A stretch of DNA of 5,357 nucleotides, taken from Candidatus Gastranaerophilales bacterium (GTDB lineage: Bacteria; Cyanobacteriota; Vampirovibrionia; Gastranaerophilales; CAJFVJ01). Below the pieces are notes generated by a model that searched no databases, was not told the origin of the DNA, and worked only from the letters and a program-made list of their open reading frames with translations. Numbering within the stretch: the stretch's first letter is position 1; each line of letters opens with the position of its first letter. Location of the stretch: assembly GCA_028694275.1 (NCBI GenBank), contig JAQUTS010000126.1, positions 1 to 5,357 of the forward strand, read 5' to 3'. Positions 1-4,244 of this stretch are shown one piece after another. The position numbers and the translations under genes were made by a program.

Positions 1-464
1 ATGTGCTTTTGTTTGCAAACGCTCTTTTTAAGCCCCAAACAGCTTGGATATATGCTCTTGTTGCAGGTGTTGCATCGACTTTCGGTGCGGCTACAAACTA
101 CTTTATAGGCCTAAAGGGCGGAAGAAGATTTTTTCATTTTGTGTTTAAAAATCAACACGATAAGCTTGAAAAAATCGAAAAACTCTACCAAAAACACGGG
201 ATTTTGACTGTTTTTATTGTTGCTTTTACGCCTATCCCTTTTATGGTTTTCACTATGGCAAGCGGTATTTTTGAGCTTAGTTTTATCGCTTTTGTTGTTA
301 CGTGTTTCATCGGAAGGACATTGAGATTTTTGACTTTGGCCTTGTTAATAGCGACTTTTGGCTCTCAGATAAAAGAAAATATTGATATTTTATTCTGGGG
401 TGTCGGCATTTTGGTTGTGGCTTTGTATTTTATTTTCGCCAAGAAAAACACAATAAAAGAGTAG
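1..464 (+). CDS. DedA/VTT-domain (SNARE-associated Golgi protein family) membrane protein, 5'-truncated by window edge
   Basis: This is the C-terminal 153 residues of an integral membrane protein; the first complete codon is at position 3 and the stop is TAG at 462-464. Seen: a hydrophobic stretch with small residues (about residues 13-35) ending in T-N-Y-F-I-G-L-K-G-G, a charged linker (about 43-65), then the T-P-I-P-F motif (76-80), a G-I-F turn, the G-R-x-x-R-F motif (104-109), and a last hydrophobic helix (about 127-145) followed by a lysine-rich tail. This order matches the VTT domain of DedA/YqaA-like proteins, which act in the inner membrane; several relatives are linked to lipid scrambling or flippase activity, but this protein's substrate cannot be read from sequence. 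Family members are usually about 190-210 residues, so some 40-50 N-terminal residues lie outside the window. The GTG at 3 is therefore unlikely to be the true start. It converges on the protease gene with no spacing. Confidence 0.85.
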   Translation, partial: VLLFANALFKPQTAWIYALVAGVASTFGAATNYFIGLKGGRRFFHFVFKNQHDKLEKIEKLYQKHGILTVFIVAFTPIPFMVFTMASGIFELSFIAFVVTCFIGRTLRFLTLALLIATFGSQIKENIDILFWGVGILVVALYFIFAKKNTIKE

Positions 465-487
465 TTACTCTTCTTGTTCTGTTTTTT
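444..487. terminator. Candidate bidirectional intrinsic terminator overlapping both convergent stop codons
   Basis: An inner inverted repeat AAGAGTA (457-463) / TACTCTT (466-472) is embedded in an outer one, AAAAACA (444-450) / TGTTTTT (480-486). Between them are further pairs 452-456 with 474-478 (one T-G wobble), a C-C mismatch (451/479) and a bulged C at 473. The + transcript would end in a U run (482-487) and the - transcript in a U run copied from 444-448. The TAG of the upstream gene (462-464) and the complement of the protease TAA (465-467) form the hairpin tip. Stem G+C content is low, so strength is uncertain. Pairing is seen; termination is inferred. Confidence 0.55.
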
Positions 488-1265
488 GCGTTTGGATGTA
501 TGATTTGAGATGCGGAGCAATTTGAATTTGCTGCATCATAATGTTGTATAAATTCATATCAGCAATGAGTTCTTGCTCTTTTACAAGATCTCTGCTTGAA
601 AATCCGTGATGCTCAGGAGCTTGTTCTTTTTGGGGCTTTTGATAATGTCCTTCCATATACATAACCATCTCATCAAGACTGGAAAACGGCTCATTGCAAA
701 GCTTTCTGATGGCATCTTTTGCACTCATTGATGATGGGGTTTTATACAGCCATTGAATTGTTTTTTTGTCGGTTGGGGATAATTTGCTTATGCCGTATTG
801 ATGCGGAACATACATTATGTCATCTTTGAAAGGACTGTGCCCCAGCCCCAAAGAGTGCCCCACTTCGTGCAAAAGGGTGTGATAGACTTCGTTTTTGCTT
901 TGGTAATCACTGTGCAAAATCCCATCTGTCAGGCCGATACTTATTTCTGCGGAGAAGAGCCTTTTTTTGCTGTCGTAGCTGAATTTGCAATTTCCCAGAG
1001 ATTTTCTCTCAACTCTTTGCCAGTCAAGATTGATTTGGGAGTCATAAAGAGTCGGGACAAATTGAAAAAACACCAAGCCGCCTGAGGCTTGGGCCCAGTC
1101 ATCAAAAGCCTGTTTTGCCATAGCTTTATAGGTGTAGTTGTCGCTGCCTTGAGAAGCATACCAACGACAAGGTGCAATATACACTTTGATTGGCATAATT
1201 CCAGTTGGCCATCTTATGACCATTCCGTTTTGCAGACATTCATCCAGGTAGGTTGTTTTTTTCAT
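465..1265 (-). CDS. Matrixin-like (M10/metzincin) zinc metalloprotease without a signal peptide
   Basis: This is a predicted zinc endopeptidase of 266 residues. Seen: the metzincin zinc site H133-E134-V-G-H137-S-L-G140-L-G-H143, with three zinc histidines and the catalytic glutamate. A D-I-M-Y segment with M151 follows as the Met-turn, then L-S-P-T-D-K-K-T-I-Q-W-L-Y (162-174), which matches the last helix of matrixin catalytic domains. The N-terminal part has R-W-P (18-20) and M-P-I-K-V-Y-I (24-30), typical of the first strand of bacterial matrixins. About 90 residues after the catalytic domain (177-266) are charged and probably helical, with no family I recognise. Matrixins are usually secreted zymogens; here there is no signal peptide, no membrane segment and no PRCGxPD cysteine switch. 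The start is fixed by an in-frame stop ten codons upstream with no ATG/GTG/TTG between. No clear Shine-Dalgarno sequence precedes it. The substrate is unknown; a cytosolic role or non-classical export are both open. Confidence 0.88.
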   Translation of the reverse strand: MKKTTYLDECLQNGMVIRWPTGIMPIKVYIAPCRWYASQGSDNYTYKAMAKQAFDDWAQASGGLVFFQFVPTLYDSQINLDWQRVERKSLGNCKFSYDSKKRLFSAEISIGLTDGILHSDYQSKNEVYHTLLHEVGHSLGLGHSPFKDDIMYVPHQYGISKLSPTDKKTIQWLYKTPSSMSAKDAIRKLCNEPFSSLDEMVMYMEGHYQKPQKEQAPEHHGFSSRDLVKEQELIADMNLYNIMMQQIQIAPHLKSYIQTQKTEQEE

Positions 1266-1299
1266 TGTAATAAAAGTGACTTTTTTACTTATTTATTTT

Positions 1300-1329
1300 A
1301 TTATAATCAATACTGGTCCTATTTTACAA
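1300..1329 (-). promoter_or_regulatory. Candidate sigma-70-type promoter for the metalloprotease gene
   Basis: On the minus strand TATAAT (plus positions 1300-1305) is a perfect -10 hexamer. TTGTAA (plus 1324-1329, four of six to consensus) lies 18 bases upstream as a -35. Transcription would begin near 1293, giving a leader of about 28 bases that lacks an obvious ribosome binding site. The match is by eye only. Confidence 0.5.
1302..1307 (+). promoter_or_regulatory. Candidate -10 box for the ybaB-recR transcript
   Basis: A perfect TATAAT lies 34 bases before the ybaB start codon. The -35 partner is poor: GTGACT at 1276-1281 matches four of six positions but with a 20-base spacer, and TTTACT at 1284-1289 is too close. 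It overlaps the minus-strand -10 box, so 1300-1307 reads ATTATAAT, its own reverse complement. Activity in this direction is inferred. Confidence 0.45.
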
Positions 1330-1333
1330 GGAG
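1328..1333 (+). promoter_or_regulatory. Strong Shine-Dalgarno sequence of ybaB
   Basis: AAGGAG lies 8 bases before the ATG at 1342 and decides that start. It overlaps by two bases the candidate -35 of the divergent protease promoter. Confidence 0.85.
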
Positions 1334-1341
1334 ATAATTGA

Positions 1342-1764
1342 ATGTTTAATATGCAAAATATGATGCAGCAAGTTCAAAAAATGCAACAGCAGGCAAATAA
1401 GCTTCAGGCAGAACTTGATGCAATGACTTTTACAGGTGCTGTCGGCGGCGGTATTGTAGAAGTTGATGTAACCGGGCAGGCGAGATTTAAGACAATTCGA
1501 ATCAAACCCGAAGCCATTAATCCTGAAAATCCTCAAAGTGTCAGTAAAGAAACTATTGAAATGCTCGAAGATATGATCGCAAGTGCGATTGTTGAAGCAA
1601 ATAAACAAGCTGCAATAGTTGCACAAGAAAGAATGAGCGCAGTTACAGCAGGTCTTAATATTCCGGGCTTTGGAGGAGGCGGTGTTTCACCAAAACCTAA
1701 GGCTCCCGGTGAAAAACCTGATGGCTTTGGCGATCTTGGCGGATTTGGGAATTTGATGGGCTAA
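1342..1764 (+). CDS. ybaB: YbaB/EbfC family nucleoid-associated DNA-binding protein
   Basis: This 140-residue protein is a member of the YbaB/EbfC family, small dimeric DNA-binding proteins that coat the nucleoid and affect gene expression. Seen: a Met/Gln-rich N-terminal helix (1-27), then the family core F-T-G-A-V-G-G-G-I-V-E-V-D-V-T-G (30-45), I-K-P-E-A-I (54-59), and a long helix (about 68-103) ending in T-A-G-L-N-I-P-G-F. The family is typically about 100-115 residues. The extra 30 or so C-terminal residues form a low-complexity tail rich in Gly, Pro, Lys and Phe, ending G-F-G-N-L-M-G. The gene lies three bases ahead of recR, the arrangement found in many bacteria, so one transcript is likely. 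The start is supported by AAGGAG at 8 bases. DNA binding is a family property; no sequence specificity can be inferred here. Confidence 0.93.
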   Translation: MFNMQNMMQQVQKMQQQANKLQAELDAMTFTGAVGGGIVEVDVTGQARFKTIRIKPEAINPENPQSVSKETIEMLEDMIASAIVEANKQAAIVAQERMSAVTAGLNIPGFGGGGVSPKPKAPGEKPDGFGDLGGFGNLMG

Positions 1765-1767
1765 AAA

Positions 1768-2364
1768 ATGCAGTACACAAAACCTCTTGCCAAACTAATA
1801 GATCAGTTTCAAAAACTTCCCGGGATTGGGCCAAAATCAGCACAAAGAATGGCTTTTCACCTTTTAAAAATGCCATTATCCGAGGTGGAAAAATTTGCAG
1901 GGGTAATGATTGAGTCAAAACAGACCATCAATTATTGTGATGTTTGTTACAATCTGTCATCTCAAAATCCTTGTGAAATATGCTCATCAGATAAACGTGA
2001 CAAAAGTACCATATGTGTTGTCGCAGAAGCAAAAGACCTTATTGCTATTGAAAAAACAAGAGAATTTAAGGGCCTTTATCATGTTTTGCAGGGGCTTATT
2101 TCACCCCTTGAAGGCATCGGGCCTGATGATTTGCGAGTGAAGGAGCTTTTGCACAGGACTACCGATGAGAACGTAAAAGAAATCATTCTTGCTATTAATC
2201 CTTCTGTTGAAGGGGAAGCGACCAGTCTTTATTTGAATAAAATCCTCAAACCCTTTGGTGTGAAAGTGACAAGAATTGCCTTTGGTTTGCCTATGGGCGG
2301 GGACCTTGAGTATGTCGATGAGTTGACTATCTTAAAGGCTATTGAAGGAAGAGTCGAGTTTTAG
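1768..2364 (+). CDS. recR: Recombination mediator protein RecR
   Basis: This 198-residue protein is normal RecR length. RecR works with RecO (and RecF) to load RecA onto SSB-coated single-stranded DNA at gaps during repair. Domains in order: an N-terminal helix-hairpin-helix with L-P-G-I-G-P-K-S-A-Q-R (17-27); a four-cysteine zinc finger C57-x2-C60-x8-C69-x2-C72; a Toprim domain from about residue 80 containing T-I-C-V-V-A-E-A-K-D (81-90), Y-H-V-L-Q-G-L-I-S-P-L-E-G-I-G-P-D-D-L (104-122) and A-I-N-P-S-V-E-G-E-A-T (142-152); and a C-terminal G-L-P-M-G-G-D-L-E-Y-V-D-E-L-T (173-187), the Walker-B-like segment of the family. The ATG follows the ybaB stop by three bases with only a weak ribosome site (GATGGG inside the ybaB end), suggesting translational coupling. 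The Toprim strand has Ala where E. coli has Glu, a variant I associate with cyanobacterial RecR. Confidence 0.97.
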   Translation: MQYTKPLAKLIDQFQKLPGIGPKSAQRMAFHLLKMPLSEVEKFAGVMIESKQTINYCDVCYNLSSQNPCEICSSDKRDKSTICVVAEAKDLIAIEKTREFKGLYHVLQGLISPLEGIGPDDLRVKELLHRTTDENVKEIILAINPSVEGEATSLYLNKILKPFGVKVTRIAFGLPMGGDLEYVDELTILKAIEGRVEF

Positions 2365-2431
2365 GCTTGTTCGGATTTTGGATTTGAATCATTAAGATTT
2401 TTTTAAAAAACTGGGTAAAAAATTCAATTTT

Positions 2432-2462
2432 GGCTAAAATGTTAGTTATATAGCCTATTTTT
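2432..2462 (+). terminator. Possible weak intrinsic terminator after recR
   Basis: GGCTA (2432-2436) can pair with TAGCC (2451-2455) around a 14-base loop, followed by TATTTTT (2456-2462). The stem is short and the loop large, so this is a weak candidate. It is reported because no better terminator is visible in the 160-base gap between recR and grpE. If it does not work, grpE and dnaJ would be partly read through from the ybaB promoter. Confidence 0.25.
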
Positions 2463-2489
2463 GTAACGACACGCTTTTATATTTATGGT
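2461..2489 (+). promoter_or_regulatory. Weak candidate promoter for grpE-dnaJ
   Basis: TTGTAA (2461-2466) and TATGGT (2484-2489) are each four of six to the sigma-70 hexamers and are 17 bases apart, giving a start near 2496 and a leader of about 29 bases. Other -10-like words nearby (TATATT at 2478, TATAAC at 2494) lack a matching -35. The AT richness makes chance hits likely, and a heat-shock sigma factor could use a different sequence. Confidence 0.3.
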
Positions 2490-2498
2490 TAAATATAA
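2477..2498. repeat. Perfect inverted repeat (9-bp arms, 4-base spacer) upstream of grpE
   Basis: TTATATTTA (2477-2485) and TAAATATAA (2490-2498) are exact reverse complements around TGGT. The element ends 26 bases before the grpE start and overlaps the candidate -10 box, a position suited to a repressor operator or a leader hairpin. It is not the HrcA-binding CIRCE sequence (TTAGCACTC-N9-GAGTGCTAA). The symmetry is seen; the function is inferred, and arms made only of A and T are more prone to chance. Confidence 0.5.
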
Positions 2499-2524
2499 CT
2501 GATGAATGAGAGGAACTTATCAAA

Positions 2525-3088
2525 ATGGATAAAAAGAAAAACCCATTTTCAAAAGATGAACAGATAAAAAATGCAGAACAACCACAAGAAGAAGTGATTG
2601 AAGAAACAAATTCTGAGGTTGAAGAATCTGCTGATGATATAGCGATTATGAGCCAAAAAGTTGAAGAACTCAGCAACCAATACATCAGAATGGCGGCTGA
2701 TTTTGATAATTATCGTAAACGTCAGGCTCAAGAGCGTGAGTCCTTGCTCAAATACGGGGCTGAAAATACTTTGAAGGTTATTTTGCCTGTTTTGGACACT
2801 TTTGAGAGAGCTAATCAATCCATCAAAGATTCACAAGATTTAACTCAGGTCAAAGAAAGTATCGAAGTTGTATACAAGCAACTTTTGGATGCTTTGCAAA
2901 AATCAGGACTTAGAACAATAGAAACTCAAGGACAAAAATTTGACCCGAATTTGCATGAGGCAGTTATGCAAACGCCCACAGAAGATGCTGAGGACCATAC
3001 AGTTCTTCAAGAATTGCAAAAAGGTTATATGCTTGATGACAGAGTGCTAAGAGCCGCTCTTGTAAATGTAGCAATAAATGATAAATAG
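2525..3088 (+). CDS. grpE: GrpE, nucleotide exchange factor of the DnaK chaperone
   Basis: This cytoplasmic co-chaperone of 187 residues is the usual size for GrpE; the family speeds ADP release from DnaK and thereby substrate release. Seen: a charged, acidic, probably disordered N-terminus (1-38), then a long coiled-coil helix (about 40-85) with M-A-A-D-F-D-N-Y-R-K-R (57-67), a helical-bundle part around L-P-V-L-D-T-F-E-R-A (88-97), and the C-terminal beta domain. That domain carries the family signature, with F-D-P-N-L-H-E-A-V (139-147) and G-Y-M-L-D-D-R-V-L-R-A-A-L-V (167-180). The start is supported by GAGAGGA (AGGA at 2511-2514, 10 bases before the ATG). The gene sits 8 bases before dnaJ, so co-transcription is very likely. 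In many bacteria, including cyanobacteria, dnaK lies between or beside these genes; it does not lie between them here. Confidence 0.97.
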   Translation: MDKKKNPFSKDEQIKNAEQPQEEVIEETNSEVEESADDIAIMSQKVEELSNQYIRMAADFDNYRKRQAQERESLLKYGAENTLKVILPVLDTFERANQSIKDSQDLTQVKESIEVVYKQLLDALQKSGLRTIETQGQKFDPNLHEAVMQTPTEDAEDHTVLQELQKGYMLDDRVLRAALVNVAINDK

Positions 3089-3094
3089 GAAAAG
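3087..3094 (+). promoter_or_regulatory. dnaJ ribosome binding site overlapping the grpE stop codon
   Basis: AGGAAAAG begins inside the grpE TAG (3086-3088), with its AGGA core 6 bases before the dnaJ ATG at 3097. This fixes the dnaJ start and suggests that ribosomes ending grpE help initiation on dnaJ. Confidence 0.7.
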
Positions 3095-3096
3095 AT

Positions 3097-4236
3097 ATGT
3101 CGCAAGATTATTATGAGATTTTAGGCGTTGAAAAAACAGCATCTAAAGATGAAATAAAACGGGCTTTCAGACAATTGGCAAGAAAATATCACCCTGATGT
3201 CAACGATGCCCCCGATGCGGAAGAAAAGTTCAAACAATTGGGCAAAGCTTATGAAGTTTTATCCGATGATGAAAAACGTGCTGTCTATGACAGATACGGT
3301 GAACAAGGTATCAATCAGCAAGGCTTTGGCCAATCTCAGTTTGATTTTGGTTTTGGCGGGCTCGATGAGATTTTCTCAAGTTTGTTTGGTGATTTTGATT
3401 TTGGCGGTTTTGGCGGCGGACGCCAATCTGACCCGAATGCTCCAAGCCGCGGAAGTGACTTGAGGCTTGATTTGGAGATTGATTTTGAAGAAGCTTTCAC
3501 CGGAACTGAAAAAGACATTGAAATTGATCACCTCGAAGAATGCAAAAGATGCTCAGGCTCAGGTGCTGAACCCGGAAGCAAGAAGACTACCTGCCAAACC
3601 TGCGGCGGGCGAGGTCAGGTTCAAAGAACCACCCGTACGATGATGGGGCATTTTACGCAGGTCACACCATGCCCTAATTGCCAAGGTTCAGGAACTGTTA
3701 TTGAGTCGCCTTGCCGCGAATGCAAAGGAGAGGGCCGACTTAATACCAAGAAAAAAATATCCCTCAAAATCCCTAAAGGTGTTGAATCAGGGGTGAAAAT
3801 GAGAGTTTCACAAGCCGGTGATGCAGGTCGTAACGGCGGACCTTCAGGCGATTTGTATGTTGTTGTTTATGTAAAAGAGCATGAGGTTTTTCAAAGAGAC
3901 GGTGCAAATATTTATTTTGCGCAACCTGTTTCTGTGGCGCAGGCTGTTTTGGGTGATAATTTGACAATCCCTACAATGGAAGGTGAGACAGTGTTGAAGC
4001 TTCATCCTTCATCACAGCATGGCGAAGTATTTAAGGTCAAAAATCAAGGTTTACCTTATTTAAATAATCCTTCTCAAAGAGGTGATTTGTTTGTTAAAAT
4101 AGATGTGATGATGCCAAAGGATTTATCCAAAGAAGAGCAAAAACTTTATCAGCAGCTTTTGGAATTGGAAAAGAAAAAAGGCGAAGCAAATCCTTTGCTT
4201 GAAAAAATCAAAAGTAAATTTGCAAATGTAAAATAG
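3097..4236 (+). CDS. dnaJ: DnaJ, type I (class A) Hsp40 co-chaperone
   Basis: This is a complete 379-residue DnaJ of normal length; it binds unfolded proteins, delivers them to DnaK and stimulates DnaK ATPase activity in the cytosol. All class A domains are present. The J domain (about 3-69) carries the H32-P33-D34 motif. A Gly/Phe-rich linker runs from about 76 to 110. The zinc-binding domain has four CxxCxGxG repeats starting at C149, C166, C192 and C206, with all eight cysteines intact. The two C-terminal client-binding domains and dimerisation region follow (about 215-350), including I-P-K-G-V-E-S-G (225-232) and G-D-L-Y-V-V-V (251-257). It lies 8 bases after grpE and 8 bases before the propeller gene, so it is probably the middle gene of one transcript. 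No CIRCE element was found upstream of grpE, so HrcA control is not supported by this window. Confidence 0.98.
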   Translation: MSQDYYEILGVEKTASKDEIKRAFRQLARKYHPDVNDAPDAEEKFKQLGKAYEVLSDDEKRAVYDRYGEQGINQQGFGQSQFDFGFGGLDEIFSSLFGDFDFGGFGGGRQSDPNAPSRGSDLRLDLEIDFEEAFTGTEKDIEIDHLEECKRCSGSGAEPGSKKTTCQTCGGRGQVQRTTRTMMGHFTQVTPCPNCQGSGTVIESPCRECKGEGRLNTKKKISLKIPKGVESGVKMRVSQAGDAGRNGGPSGDLYVVVYVKEHEVFQRDGANIYFAQPVSVAQAVLGDNLTIPTMEGETVLKLHPSSQHGEVFKVKNQGLPYLNNPSQRGDLFVKIDVMMPKDLSKEEQKLYQQLLELEKKKGEANPLLEKIKSKFANVK

Positions 4237-4244
4237 GAAGTTTG

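Noticed and set aside
3..5. GTG at position 3 as the true start of the DedA-like gene
   Set aside because: The frame is open to the window edge and the protein would lack the conserved N-terminal part of the VTT family; truncation by the window is the better reading.
798..1085. Open frame on the + strand inside the protease gene
   Set aside because: It lies opposite the zinc-site region of the protease, has no ribosome site and resembles no protein family; it is an antisense shadow.
1324..1626. Minus-strand open frame opposite ybaB
   Set aside because: It is Cys/Phe/His-rich, as expected from reverse reading of a coding strand, and lies over conserved YbaB codons.
2398..2410. Run of seven T followed by six A read as a terminator hairpin
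   Set aside because: There is no loop and no G-C pair, so a stable stem is unlikely; it is more simply an AT-rich tract.
2365..2524. CIRCE element (HrcA operator) before grpE
   Set aside because: Neither TTAGCACTC nor GAGTGCTAA, nor a close version, is present.
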